DNA of 64,000 nucleotides, taken from positions 62,001 to 126,000 of the forward strand of contig JAFSKK010000044.1 in NCBI GenBank assembly GCA_017448965.1, in the 5' to 3' direction. The stretch is from Bacteroidaceae bacterium (GTDB lineage: Bacteria; Bacteroidota; Bacteroidia; Bacteroidales; Bacteroidaceae). Shown piece by piece: positions 26,500-35,503 of this stretch. Within the stretch, counting starts at the first letter, position 1. The number at the start of each line of letters is the position of its first letter. A program made the position numbers and the translations under genes. Below the pieces are notes generated by a model. That model searched no databases, was not told the DNA's origin, and worked only from the letters and a program-made list of their open reading frames with translations.

Positions 26500-27965
26500 A
26501 TCCAATAGAAGAACTTACACCCAAAGGGGTATGGAAAAATTTCTATGCTTTGACACAGATTCCACGCCCTTCCGGCCATACGGAGCAAGTAGCCAAGTTC
26601 TTGGTTGACTTCGCTCAAAAGAATGGTGCCGAGGCATACATCGACGATGCTGGTAACGTCATCATGAAAAAAGGTGCCACTCCTGGCTATGAGGACAGGG
26701 AAACCACGGTGCTGCAAGCACACATGGACATGGTGCCTCAGAAGACAAAGGACAGCAAGCATAACTTCGAAACTGACCCATTGGATGTCTATATCGACGG
26801 AGAATGGGTGACTGCTCGCGACACCACTCTGGGTGCTGACGACGGTATGGGTGTGGCGGCTGCAATGGCCATCATCGAGGATGACAAGGTGGAGCATGGC
26901 CCTATCGAAGTGCTCATCACCCGAGATGAAGAGACGGGGCTGGAAGGTGCGTTCGGCTTGAAGGCTGGCGTACTGAATGGCAAGTATCTGCTGAATCTGG
27001 ATTCTGAGGAAGAAGGCGAGATCACCATTGGCTGTGCTGGTGGTGTGGACATCCTTTGCCAGATGGAATATCAGGAGATGAATGTGGAGCCAGAGGGAAT
27101 GCTTTGTTACGACATCGTCATCAAGGGACTCTTGGGTGGTCATTCAGGTCTTGAAATCCCTCTGGGACGTGCCAATGCCAACAAGTTGATGGCTCGTCTG
27201 CTCTTTGCTGTGGTCAACACCAACATGGCTTGGTTGTGCAGTTGGCATGGAGGCAATATGCGCAATGCCATTCCTCGTGAATGCGAAGCGAAAGTGCTGG
27301 TTCCTCAGGCAATGAAGGACGAGTTTTTGACGATGGTGGAGAAGTGCAAGCAGACCTTCATGGAAGAGTATAAAGACATCGAAACAAAAGGCTTCCTGCT
27401 GACAGCCACGCAAGTGGAGGAGATACCAGCCAAGACCATTCCAGAAGATATTCAAGAGAACCTCATCAATGCTGTGTTGGCAGCACATGACGGCGTGTTG
27501 CGCTACACACCTTCGATGCCCGAGCTGGTGGAGACTTCGTGCAATTTGGCCATCATCGACATCGCTGACGGAAAGGCAGAAGTCATCACGCTGGCACGTT
27601 CATCGCAAGACAGCATGAAGCAGTATCTCTGCAACCAGTACATCGCCTGCTTCTCCATGGCTGGCATGAGTGTGAAACTGGAAGGTGGCTACAGCGGTTG
27701 GCAACCTAATCCTAAGAGTCCATTGGTGGAAATGATGTCGAGCATCTATGAAAAGATGTATGGCAAATGTCCCATTGTCGGAGCTTGTCATGCAGGACTG
27801 GAATGTGGCATCATCGGCGTGAACTATCCAGACATGGATATGGCCAGTTATGGCCCTACCCTCGTCAGTCCGCACACACCCAATGAGGCTTGCCTCATCC
27901 CGACGGTGGAAAGATTCTACAATTTCACCCTCGAAATCTTGAAGAATATCCCTAAAAAACAATAA
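26496..27965 (+). CDS. pepD: Aminoacyl-histidine dipeptidase (peptidase D)
   Basis: A 489-residue M20-family metallopeptidase. Zinc and catalytic residues are visible: H76 and D78 in QAHMDM, D115 in GADDGMG, E145/E146 in TRDEETGLEG. It cleaves Xaa-His and other dipeptides in the cytoplasm. The length matches PepD. Overlap with the upstream gene suggests coupling. Confidence 0.94.
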   Translation: MNPIEELTPKGVWKNFYALTQIPRPSGHTEQVAKFLVDFAQKNGAEAYIDDAGNVIMKKGATPGYEDRETTVLQAHMDMVPQKTKDSKHNFETDPLDVYIDGEWVTARDTTLGADDGMGVAAAMAIIEDDKVEHGPIEVLITRDEETGLEGAFGLKAGVLNGKYLLNLDSEEEGEITIGCAGGVDILCQMEYQEMNVEPEGMLCYDIVIKGLLGGHSGLEIPLGRANANKLMARLLFAVVNTNMAWLCSWHGGNMRNAIPRECEAKVLVPQAMKDEFLTMVEKCKQTFMEEYKDIETKGFLLTATQVEEIPAKTIPEDIQENLINAVLAAHDGVLRYTPSMPELVETSCNLAIIDIADGKAEVITLARSSQDSMKQYLCNQYIACFSMAGMSVKLEGGYSGWQPNPKSPLVEMMSSIYEKMYGKCPIVGACHAGLECGIIGVNYPDMDMASYGPTLVSPHTPNEACLIPTVERFYNFTLEILKNIPKKQ

Positions 27966-27970
27966 CGACG

Positions 27971-28321
27971 ATGGCACTAAACAAGAACAAAGACCTAAAG
28001 ATGTTCTACAGCATTGGCGAAGTGGCACAAATGTTCAACGTGACAGAAACTTTGCTTCGCTTCTGGGAGAAAGAGTTTCCAAACATTGCCCCCCAGAAAA
28101 CTGGGCGTGGCATCCGCCAGTACACCAAGGCTGATATTGAACAAGTCAGATTGGTTTACCATTTGGTAAAAGAGCGTGGCATGACGCTGCAAGGCGCCCG
28201 CGACATGATTAGACGTGACAAAAGTGGAGGTGTCAACCGTAATATTGAGGTCATCGAACGCCTCAAGTCCATCCGTTCCGACTTGCAAGCCATCAACAAA
28301 GAATTGAATGGCTTCGTGTGA
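27971..28321 (+). CDS. MerR-family transcriptional regulator
   Basis: A 116-residue protein with the MerR helix-turn-helix FYSIGEVAQMFNVTETLLRFWEKEFPNIAPQKTGRGIRQYTKADIEQ and a short helical tail. It has no cysteine-rich effector domain, so it is probably a DNA-binding protein without a metal sensor. Six bases after pepD and likely in the same operon. Confidence 0.87.
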   Translation: MALNKNKDLKMFYSIGEVAQMFNVTETLLRFWEKEFPNIAPQKTGRGIRQYTKADIEQVRLVYHLVKERGMTLQGARDMIRRDKSGGVNRNIEVIERLKSIRSDLQAINKELNGFV

Positions 28322-28386
28322 ATGTGCGAACCTCTACACCAGAAAACCGCCAACGTCAGTAGCGGAAAACCACCAACGGAACAAAA

Positions 28387-28425
28387 AAAGGGCTGGCAAA
28401 GCAATCATCGCTTTGCCAGCCCTTT
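28387..28425 (+). terminator. Bidirectional terminator
   Basis: A perfect 16-bp stem (28387-28402 with 28410-28425) with a 7-base loop. An A-run precedes it, so it serves the minus strand well too. It lies between the convergent MerR and RelA/SpoT genes. Confidence 0.85.
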
Positions 28426-28437
28426 CAGTTCCACAAA

Positions 28438-28519
28438 ACCGACGTCCCCGATGTCGGTGAACCGATGTCCCCGATGTCGGCAGACCGACGTCGGGGACGT
28501 CGGTTTTGAGGCTATTACA
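28438..28519. repeat. Array of three 23-base palindromic units with TGAGGCT flank
   Basis: Units start at 28438, 28461 and 28484, exactly 23 bases apart; each is a roughly 21-base palindrome with outer arms ACCGAC/GTCGGT. The third has 9-bp perfect arms around GGG. The flank TGAGGCTATTACA (28507-28519) matches that of the array at 18503 at 12 of 13 bases. The palindrome sequence is unrelated to the other arrays. Confidence 0.85.
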
Positions 28520-28556
28520 TAAATCTTGAGGAGGAAGTTCAATGAGGGAAGTCCCA

Positions 28557-30800
28557 TCATATACGAGAGACTTCTTTCACATCCTGTATAACACGAAGAC
28601 CCGCAATAATTTCATCCGTCTCCTTCGTGTCGTGTACAACCATCTGTATGGTGCACTCAAAGATACCATCTTCGCACGTCACCTCCAATTTGTGGATATT
28701 GACACCATGCAACTGGGAAATCACCTGCGTCATCTCGTGAAGCAACCCCATTTTATCGAAGCCTCTCACACGGATACTTACCGGGAAAAGTGCCTTCCCC
28801 CCCGTTTTCCATTCCGCACCCAACACACGATTGCCGTGATTGGCCTTCAGTTTCTCGGCTTTCGGACACTGCAACTTATGGATAATGATATGCTTGTCGT
28901 CGTCAATATACCCCATGACCGTATCACCTGGTATTGGTTTGCAACAATCACACAATGTATACTTCTTCTGGAGCGTTTCCTCTGTTAGTGACAGAATTTG
29001 TTTCTTGTCGAAATTGGGGCCTATCTTCTCTTTACCACCTGTTTGGCTCTGTTTGGCAGACTTCTTGCCGAAGGAGAAGAGGCGTTTCCACCCTGCCACC
29101 TCATTCTTCTGCCTCAACGCATCTGCGTCAGAGCGTCCCAACTGCACCTTACCTTCTGCGATGGCCACATACAAGACATCAGGCTTAGCAAGATTGTGTA
29201 TGGTACACAACTTATCAATAATGAGGGTATCTTTCGGAAGGTCATTCCCTTTCAAGAATTCATCAAGCATCGCTTCTCCCCTCTTGCGATATTCACGCTC
29301 TTCCTTGCGAAGAATGGAGAGTATCTTTGTCGTGGCTTTAGCAGTCGTGGCAATATTGAGCCACTCACGGGTGGGATGAACAGACTTTGAGGTCAGAATC
29401 TCTACCTGGTCACCACTTTGGAGCACATAACTGATAGGCTCAAGTTTGTGATTCACCTTGGCACCTATACAATGGCTACCCACAAAGGTGTGGATGCTGA
29501 AGGCAAAGTCAAGCGTGGTGCTACCTGCCGGCATCGTGCGCAGTTCACCTTTCGGAGTGAAGACAAAAATCTCGGAAGCAAAGAGGTTCAACTTGATGGT
29601 GTCAAGAAAATCCATCGCATCAGGCTGTGGATCATCCAGTATCTCCTTGATGGTAGCCAACCACTTGTCCAGTTCAAGTTCCGAAGCTGTTTCTGTCTTA
29701 TCACCATCCTTGTATTTCCAATGCGCGGCAAAACCCTTCTCCGCAATATCATCCATGCGACGTGAACGGATCTGTACTTCAATCCATTCACCCTGTTTCG
29801 ACATCAGCGTCACATGCAATGCCTGATAGCCATTGGCTTTGGGATGACTCACCCAATCGCGTGTTCGGTCAGGGTGAGACGTGTATATCTTACAGAGTTT
29901 CACATAGATGTCAAAACAGTCATTCAGTTCCGTATCTATGTCAACAGGATCGAAAATGATACGAACAGCCAGAATATCATAGATTTCCTCGAAAGGAATA
30001 TGCTTGGTCTGCATCTTATGCCAAATCGAATAAGGTGACTTGACACGTTGCTTGATTTCATACGTGATGCCCAAACCATCCAACTGCTTCCGGATGGGAG
30101 CAGCGAACTCAGCAAACACGATGTCACGCTCTTTCTTCGTTGCCTCCAGTTTACCCCCAATCTCCGCATACTCAGCAGGATGTTCAAACTTAAAACTCAA
30201 ATCCTCCAATTCCGTCTTGATAGAATTGAGACCCAGTCTGTTAGCCAACGGAGCATAGATATAGAGCGTTTCTCCTGCAATCTTGTACTGCTTGTTGACG
30301 GCCTGGCTGCCCAATGTACGCATGTTGTGCAAACGGTCAGCAATCTTGATGAGGATCACACGGATGTCATCACTCATCGTGAGAAGCAGTTTCTTGAAGT
30401 TCTCAGCCTGTGCTGACGCATGATCGCCAAAGATACCACCAGAGATTTTGGTCAGACCATCCACAATCTGGGCAATCTTGGGACCAAACATGTTCTCGAT
30501 ATCCTCAACTGTGTAGTCGGTATCTTCCACCACATCGTGCAAAAGGGCAGAACAGATAGACGTAGAGCCAAGACCAATCTCGCAGCACACAATCTTGGCT
30601 ACTGCTATCGGATGCATGATGTATGGTTCTCCTGACAAACGGCGCACACCCTTATGAGCATGCTTCGCAAAGTTGAACGCTTTGGTTATCAGCTCAACCT
30701 TTTTGCGATGCTTGCTGGCAAGATAAGCCGTAATCAAGCTTTGAAACTCATCATTGACCATCTGTTCGTCATTCTCAAAACTCGTCATCACTGCATCCAT
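28557..30800 (-). CDS. RelA/SpoT-family (p)ppGpp synthetase/hydrolase
   Basis: A 747-residue Rsh enzyme: HD hydrolase domain (H62, then SALLHDVVEDT with H88, D89), synthetase domain (KSPYSIWHKMQTK, YDILAVRIIF, GYQALHVTLM), TGS domain (VFTPKGELRTMPAGSTTLDFAF) and a C-terminal ACT domain. Both catalytic halves look intact, so it is probably bifunctional, controlling the stringent response. It is the last gene of the parA-parB run. Confidence 0.93.
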   Translation of the reverse strand: MDAVMTSFENDEQMVNDEFQSLITAYLASKHRKKVELITKAFNFAKHAHKGVRRLSGEPYIMHPIAVAKIVCCEIGLGSTSICSALLHDVVEDTDYTVEDIENMFGPKIAQIVDGLTKISGGIFGDHASAQAENFKKLLLTMSDDIRVILIKIADRLHNMRTLGSQAVNKQYKIAGETLYIYAPLANRLGLNSIKTELEDLSFKFEHPAEYAEIGGKLEATKKERDIVFAEFAAPIRKQLDGLGITYEIKQRVKSPYSIWHKMQTKHIPFEEIYDILAVRIIFDPVDIDTELNDCFDIYVKLCKIYTSHPDRTRDWVSHPKANGYQALHVTLMSKQGEWIEVQIRSRRMDDIAEKGFAAHWKYKDGDKTETASELELDKWLATIKEILDDPQPDAMDFLDTIKLNLFASEIFVFTPKGELRTMPAGSTTLDFAFSIHTFVGSHCIGAKVNHKLEPISYVLQSGDQVEILTSKSVHPTREWLNIATTAKATTKILSILRKEEREYRKRGEAMLDEFLKGNDLPKDTLIIDKLCTIHNLAKPDVLYVAIAEGKVQLGRSDADALRQKNEVAGWKRLFSFGKKSAKQSQTGGKEKIGPNFDKKQILSLTEETLQKKYTLCDCCKPIPGDTVMGYIDDDKHIIIHKLQCPKAEKLKANHGNRVLGAEWKTGGKALFPVSIRVRGFDKMGLLHEMTQVISQLHGVNIHKLEVTCEDGIFECTIQMVVHDTKETDEIIAGLRVIQDVKEVSRI

Positions 30801-30892
30801 AAGCCTTGTATTTTAAATGTTACTATTATCAGGAGAAGAAAGACATCCCTTTTTGGGGGAAAGAAGGAGAAAGAGAAGAAGGACTGTTCAGC

Positions 30893-32275
30893 CTACTTGA
30901 CACGAACGGATTGTCCTGGATGTATCATATCACCCTTCAGACCATTCATCTTCTTCAACTTCGATACTGTCGTTCCATTTTTCTTCGCAATACTTGACAA
31001 CGTGTCACCACTCTTCACCGATACACTTTGAGTCTTTTGTTTGCGAGAACGAGTATCGCGAGAGGAACGCGACTTCTTGTCCGTTGAACGAGTCTTTGTT
31101 TTTGATGAACGGCTGGAACTTGCATTGGAACGGCTGGAGCTCGTATAGGAACGAGAAGTAGTTGTTGTGGTGGCAGCAGCTCTTTCCACGGGAGCCTCTT
31201 CCACATCACTCACCACAGACCTGCGAGTTGAGGAAAGGAACGCCCCGCTACCAGGAGCAACACCATATATGCTATCCTCTTTCACCAAGAACTCTTCGAC
31301 AGTTCCAGCGGGCAAACGGAGCACATAATCCGCTGGAACAATATCCTTTCGATACTGAGGATTGATGGCACGAAGTTCATCGATGGTAATATTACATTTT
31401 GCAGCAATCTGGGAGAATTTCACATCTCTCTGAACCACAACGGTATCCGACTCAAGAGGAAGAGAGGCCTCGTGAGGGACAATTCCATGCTCACAATAAT
31501 AGTTCATAATGTAAGTTGCTGCAATAAAAGCAGGCACATATCCTCTGGTCTCGCGAGGCAGTCTGTCATAAATAGACCAGAAGTCTGCTCCGTCCTGATT
31601 GCCTGAGCGTATCAGGGCTTTCTGAACATTTCCCTCACCACAATTGTAAGCAGCAATGGCCAGACTCCAATCGCCAAACATTCCATATAGCCTGCTAAGG
31701 TATTGTGCAGCTGCTTCACTGGCCTTAATGGGGTCACGTCGCTCGTCCACCAACGTGTTCACCTCCAAACCATAACGTTTTCCTGTTGCCAACATGAATT
31801 GCCAAAGTCCAGCAGCACCAACAGGCGACGTGGCAGTTGGACGTAATCCAGACTCTATCACAGGAAGGTATTTCAGTTCCAGTGGCAAACCATGACGTTC
31901 CAAAGCTTCCTCAAAGATTGGGTTATAGAAATTGGAGGAGCCCAACATGATGGCCACAGAATTCTTCATGCGGGTGCTATACGTGTCTATGTATTTCCTT
32001 GTCACATCGTTCAAGGGCAGATCTATCGTCGTTGGAATGCGTGAAAGACGACTCACAAGCACAGAGTCTGAATAGGACAACACACGACTGGTGCCTGTTC
32101 CTGCAGTCAGGTTTGTAGCGTTCGTATAGTCTGACATCAATTCATCTTCGCTGACCAGAATTCCTTCTGGCATATCAACAGCCTCACCCTCAATGCTATC
32201 AGTCACATCTTCTTGAGCATAGCCCCAAGATACAAACAAAACGGACAAACACGTTACTAAGAATTTTTTATTCAT
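30893..32275 (-). CDS. Lytic transglycosylase with LysM domain, MltD-like
   Basis: A 460-residue secreted protein: signal peptide MNKKFLVTCLSVLFVSWGYA, SLT domain with catalytic glutamate E141 (LPVIESGLRPTATSPVGAAGLWQFM) and NCGEGN motif, a second LysM-like stretch near 270-320, a basic S/T/R-rich linker (about 360-410) and a C-terminal LysM (VKSGDTLSSIAKKNGTTVSKL). It cleaves peptidoglycan in the periplasm. Placed between DUF5683 and the Rsh gene. Confidence 0.9.
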   Translation of the reverse strand: MNKKFLVTCLSVLFVSWGYAQEDVTDSIEGEAVDMPEGILVSEDELMSDYTNATNLTAGTGTSRVLSYSDSVLVSRLSRIPTTIDLPLNDVTRKYIDTYSTRMKNSVAIMLGSSNFYNPIFEEALERHGLPLELKYLPVIESGLRPTATSPVGAAGLWQFMLATGKRYGLEVNTLVDERRDPIKASEAAAQYLSRLYGMFGDWSLAIAAYNCGEGNVQKALIRSGNQDGADFWSIYDRLPRETRGYVPAFIAATYIMNYYCEHGIVPHEASLPLESDTVVVQRDVKFSQIAAKCNITIDELRAINPQYRKDIVPADYVLRLPAGTVEEFLVKEDSIYGVAPGSGAFLSSTRRSVVSDVEEAPVERAAATTTTTSRSYTSSSRSNASSSRSSKTKTRSTDKKSRSSRDTRSRKQKTQSVSVKSGDTLSSIAKKNGTTVSKLKKMNGLKGDMIHPGQSVRVK

Positions 32276-32319
32276 ATAATATCTTTAAATTAGGTTTTCG
32301 ATAAACAAATCATTAAAAC

Positions 32320-33198
32320 TCAGAAATTCAGGCTACACTGCAAACCATAAGAACAGGGCTTATGGTTCCGCATGGCTGAATACTTATCATTGATCACCGC
32401 TGGATGCACCTTCAACGTCAAATCGCGAGAAATGTCAAAACTCGACAACTCCGCGTCCACATAGGCATCCAAAATGGAAAGCGCATATACTCCTATCATA
32501 CAAAACATACTCAAATCACGATATCGACGGTAATAATTCTTCTTCCTCTTGAATATCTCTTGCAGACGGGTTTTATTGGCATTGATGTCGTATCGTTTGG
32601 AGATGAAGTTCTCATAACTCTTGGTGTTCTCATCGCTGTCCATGATGTCTATATATGCCTGAGAATAATCACGATACATCGTGTTATTCCAATTTAAGGC
32701 ATACAAACATCCTAAGAATCCACCATACACCAAGGGAAGTTTCCAGTATTTACGATTGTATATCTGACCGCCACCTGGAAAGATAATCGCTAACCACAGC
32801 GCCTTCTTGGGGTCTGGGATGAACCGTTCTCCCTTCAACTGTGAACCCAGATGCGTCTTCAAAGAGTCTTCCGTCAAAAAGAAACGGACAGAGGTGGTAT
32901 CAGCCGCCCGCTGAACCAACAACTCCAACTCTTCCTCATCTATCACAACCGAATCAATGGCAGCATCCTGCAGCACCTCTTCCTCATCGAGCGTGTCAAC
33001 CTGCAGAATGTCACCTTCCGGCTCTCCCTCCTGAAAAGGAAGCATTGACATACCCATCTCTGTCCCAGCCTCTTGCGAGTATCCGCTGAGAAAGAAGAAC
33101 ATTGCCAACATGACCATGCCCATCAGTTGATATGTATGTCTTACCGCGCTCAAAACAGTCTTACTTTTGGAAAAGCGACACCAGACGACGTAAATCAT
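32320..33198 (-). CDS. DUF5683 domain protein, exported
   Basis: A 292-residue protein with an N-terminal hydrophobic segment (MVMLAMFFFLSGYSQ) and acidic stretches. The C-terminal DUF5683 has KKALWLAIIFPGGGQIYNRKYWKLPLVYGGFLG followed by membrane segments. The function is unknown. The ATG at 33198 overlaps parB by 38 bases and has AAGGA just upstream; a TTG at 33153 or an ATG at 33123 are alternatives. Conserved position behind parAB in Bacteroidales. Confidence 0.82.
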   Translation of the reverse strand: MIYVVWCRFSKSKTVLSAVRHTYQLMGMVMLAMFFFLSGYSQEAGTEMGMSMLPFQEGEPEGDILQVDTLDEEEVLQDAAIDSVVIDEEELELLVQRAADTTSVRFFLTEDSLKTHLGSQLKGERFIPDPKKALWLAIIFPGGGQIYNRKYWKLPLVYGGFLGCLYALNWNNTMYRDYSQAYIDIMDSDENTKSYENFISKRYDINANKTRLQEIFKRKKNYYRRYRDLSMFCMIGVYALSILDAYVDAELSSFDISRDLTLKVHPAVINDKYSAMRNHKPCSYGLQCSLNF

Positions 33199-34045
33199 CC
33201 GTATCCTTAAACGATATGGTCAGTCGGCCACTGCCTTGGGATGAACAGGAAATCTTCACATTCGCGCTCAAGAGTTGTGACAACTGATTGCGCACAGCCT
33301 CTATCTCTTCATTCGATTGCTTGGGAGTCACCTGTCCTCCACGCAGCGCTTTCATATCATTTCCAGCGTTAATCCCCTTGATGATGTCTTCCACCTGACG
33401 GACGGAATACCCTTTATGCTGAATCTCATTGAAGAGTTTCACCTGGTCTTTAGGATCTTCGAGTGCGAGCAAAGCTCTGGCATGCCCTGTATCTATACGA
33501 TGATTCTGGATGGCCACCTGAACAGGTGCAGGCAACTTCAGCAGACGGAGATAGTTTGCCACTGTCGCACGCTTCTTCCCCACACGCTCACTCAACCTCT
33601 CTTGGGTCAACTGGTAGGCATCTATCAGGTGCTGATATGCCAACGCAATCTCTATCGAGTTAAGGTCTTGGCGCTGAATATTCTCCACCAACGCCATCTC
33701 CATCATGTTCTCGTCATCCGCGGTTCGGATATATGCAGGAACAGTCTTGAGCCCCACCCTTTGTGATGCCCGCCAGCGACGCTCGCCTGCAATAATCTGA
33801 TAGCGCCCATTGTCCAAAGCACGCAAGGTGATGGGCTGAATGATGCCAATCTCCGAGATGGAATCCGCCAACTCTTGCAGCGCCTCTTCATCAAACTCTC
33901 TACGAGGCTGATTCGGATTACGTTCTATCAGGTTGATATCTATTTCATTGATGGTTGACGAACCTTCTGTGTGAATCTCTTCCGTAGAAATCAGTGCGTC
34001 CAAACCACGCCCTAACGGGGAACCAAACTTCTTTCTTACAGCCAT
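33161..34045 (-). CDS. parB: Chromosome-partitioning protein ParB
   Basis: A 294-residue ParB/Spo0J: MAVRKKFGSPLGRGLDALI, CTP-binding motifs NPNQPRREFDEEAL and IIAGERRWRASQ with MALVENIQRQDLN, helix-turn-helix around LTQERLSERVGKKRATVANYLRLLKLP, and a C-terminal dimerisation part. It loads at parS sites and works with ParA, 30 bases upstream. I found no perfect parS palindrome in the nearby intergenic sequence. Confidence 0.95.
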   Translation of the reverse strand: MAVRKKFGSPLGRGLDALISTEEIHTEGSSTINEIDINLIERNPNQPRREFDEEALQELADSISEIGIIQPITLRALDNGRYQIIAGERRWRASQRVGLKTVPAYIRTADDENMMEMALVENIQRQDLNSIEIALAYQHLIDAYQLTQERLSERVGKKRATVANYLRLLKLPAPVQVAIQNHRIDTGHARALLALEDPKDQVKLFNEIQHKGYSVRQVEDIIKGINAGNDMKALRGGQVTPKQSNEEIEAVRNQLSQLLSANVKISCSSQGSGRLTISFKDTDDLRRLVSLFQK

Positions 34046-34075
34046 GTTTCTTCCTCCACTTTTTCTATTTTACTT

Positions 34076-34843
34076 CTACTTTTTGTCATGAGCCACAATT
34101 TCCTTGGCCAATGAGATATAATTCTTCGCACCGTTCGAAGTAGCATCATACAAAATGCATGGAATACCATGACTCGGTGCCTCCGACAACTTGACGTTTC
34201 GCTGTATCACCGTGTTGAAGACCAACTCCTGGAAGTGGCGTTTCACCTCCTCATAGATTTGGTTAGCAAGACGCAGACGAGAATCAAACATCGTCAGCAG
34301 GAAACCTTCAATCTCCAAACGAGTGTTCAATTTCGACTTGATAATCTTGATGGTGTTCAGCAACTTGCTGATTCCTTCAAGCGCAAAATACTCACATTGT
34401 ACTGGAATGATCACAGAATCAGCAGCAGTCAAAGAGTTCACTGTGATGATGCCCAATGACGGAGAACAGTCAATCAAGATATAATCATATTCTGAACGGA
34501 GTGGATCGAGAATGCGTTTCAGCACCATCTCGCGTTTCTCCACATTCAGCATCTCTATCTCTGCTCCCACCAAGTCAATGTGGCTTGGTATCACATCCAG
34601 CCCATCCACATCGGTCGTATAAATGGCAGAATGAGGGTCTGCATCACTGACAATACAATCATAGATGGAAGTATCAACTTGTTGAATATCAACACCCAAT
34701 CCTGAAGAAGCATTCGCTTGTGGGTCGGCATCCACCACCAGAACCTTCTTTTCGAGCGCAGCGAGACTCGCCGCAAGATTGATGGCTGTTGTTGTCTTAC
34801 CTACACCACCCTTTTGATTGGCCATTGCAATAATTTTTCCCAT
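34076..34843 (-). CDS. parA: Chromosome-partitioning ATPase ParA
   Basis: A 255-residue ParA/Soj: deviant Walker [11 protein letters not shown] at 9-18, [14 protein letters not shown], and Walker [15 protein letters not shown]. It forms DNA-bound gradients that move ParB-parS complexes. It is the first gene of the run down to the Rsh gene; a good promoter lies 30 bases upstream. Confidence 0.95.
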   Translation of the reverse strand: MGKIIAMANQKGGVGKTTTAINLAASLAALEKKVLVVDADPQANASSGLGVDIQQVDTSIYDCIVSDADPHSAIYTTDVDGLDVIPSHIDLVGAEIEMLNVEKREMVLKRILDPLRSEYDYILIDCSPSLGIITVNSLTAADSVIIPVQCEYFALEGISKLLNTIKIIKSKLNTRLEIEGFLLTMFDSRLRLANQIYEEVKRHFQELVFNTVIQRNVKLSEAPSHGIPCILYDATSNGAKNYISLAKEIVAHDKK

Positions 34844-34872
34844 GTCTTTTTCCTTTCATTCAATTCACTATG

Positions 34873-34903
34873 CAAAGTTACGCATTTTCTGTGGAACGAA
34901 CAA
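34873..34903 (-). promoter_or_regulatory. Promoter of parA
   Basis: On the minus strand TTG (34901-34903), 20 bases, then TAACTTTG (34873-34880). The transcript would begin near 34866, 23 bases before the parA start. Confidence 0.65.
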
Positions 34904-34981
34904 CAAGAGTTGCGTGGAACATCTATGTTTTTACATACTTTAGCACAGAAACTGCGCTTTCCTGCAAGGCTGAAGACAAAC

Positions 34982-35022
34982 AAAAAAAGCACTCGATGTT
35001 TTATTCACATCAAGTGCTTTTT
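34982..35022 (-). terminator. Terminator of the tRNA operon
   Basis: AGCACTcGATG (34988-34998) pairs with CATCaAGTGCT (35008-35018) with one internal mismatch, then a T-run on the minus strand. Confidence 0.75.
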
Positions 35023-35033
35023 CATTCTAAAGT

Positions 35034-35133
35034 GTGGGCGCTAATGGAGTGTTTTCAACGAACCGTCATCTTTTTCCACTTTGTGGGCGCTGACGGAGTG
35101 TTTTCAACGAACCGTCATCTTTTTCCACTTTGT
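35034..35133. repeat. 49-base tandem repeat carrying the tRNA-Val 3' end
   Basis: Two full 49-base copies start at 35034 and 35083. The tRNA-Val 3' end begins a third copy at 35132, in phase. Each copy contains GTGGGCGCTGACGGA (first copy with two changes), the complement of the tRNA 3' end, plus AACGAACCGTC, which resembles the T-loop. Confidence 0.9.
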
Positions 35134-35207
35134 GGGCGCTGACGGATTCGAACCGCCGACCCTCTGCTTGTAAGGCAGACGCTCTGAACCAGCTGAGCTA
35201 AGCGCCC
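35133..35207 (-). tRNA. tRNA-Val (anticodon TAC)
   Basis: 75 bases including the discriminator A; acceptor GGGCGCT/AGCGCCC, D-arm AGCTCAGCTGGTTCAGAGC, anticodon loop CTTACAA (TAC), T-arm CGGTTCGAATCCG. Co-transcribed with tRNA-Pro upstream. Confidence 0.95.
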
Positions 35208-35214
35208 GTGTTGG

Positions 35215-35287
35215 TCGGGATGACACGACTCGAACGTGCGACCCCTTGGTCCCAAACCAAGTATACTACCAACTGTACTACATCCCG
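35215..35287 (-). tRNA. tRNA-Pro (anticodon TGG)
   Basis: 73 bases; acceptor CGGGATG/CATCCCG, anticodon loop TTTGGGA (TGG), T-arm CACGTTCGAGTCGTG. Seven bases upstream of tRNA-Val, with a strong promoter before it. Confidence 0.95.
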
Positions 35288-35337
35288 ATTGTCAACTTTT
35301 CACGCTGCTTTCGAACCTTCTTTTCTCAAAAGCAGTG

Positions 35338-35369
35338 CAAAGGTACTGCTTTTTTCCGAACGTACCAAA
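35338..35369 (-). promoter_or_regulatory. Promoter of the tRNA-Pro/tRNA-Val operon
   Basis: On the minus strand TTTG (35366-35369), 20 bases, TACCTTTG (35338-35345): strong match to the Bacteroidetes consensus. Confidence 0.7.
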
Positions 35370-35436
35370 TAAATGGCTCCTTTTTTTTCGAATCTCTTGA
35401 AAAAACAAGAGAAGACGTGAAGAAAAGGGAAAAAAG

Positions 35437-35468
35437 AAAGGGAATGCACTCAATAGTACATCCCCTTT
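35437..35468 (-). terminator. Probable terminator of the OmpA-family gene
   Basis: AAAGGGaATG (35437-35446) pairs with CATcCCCTTT (35459-35468) with one mismatch; a T-rich stretch follows on the minus strand. Confidence 0.5.
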
Positions 35469-35503
35469 TGTTTCAGTGCCGAGCACTTTATCTAATCACT
35501 TTC

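Noticed and set aside
28322-28522. Small open frame after the MerR gene
   Set aside because: It runs through a terminator and the array at 28438, so it is not a credible protein.
34881-34925. parS site near parA
   Set aside because: Two GTGGAAC half-sites are present but no full palindrome like GTTCCACGTGGAAC, so the call is not supported.
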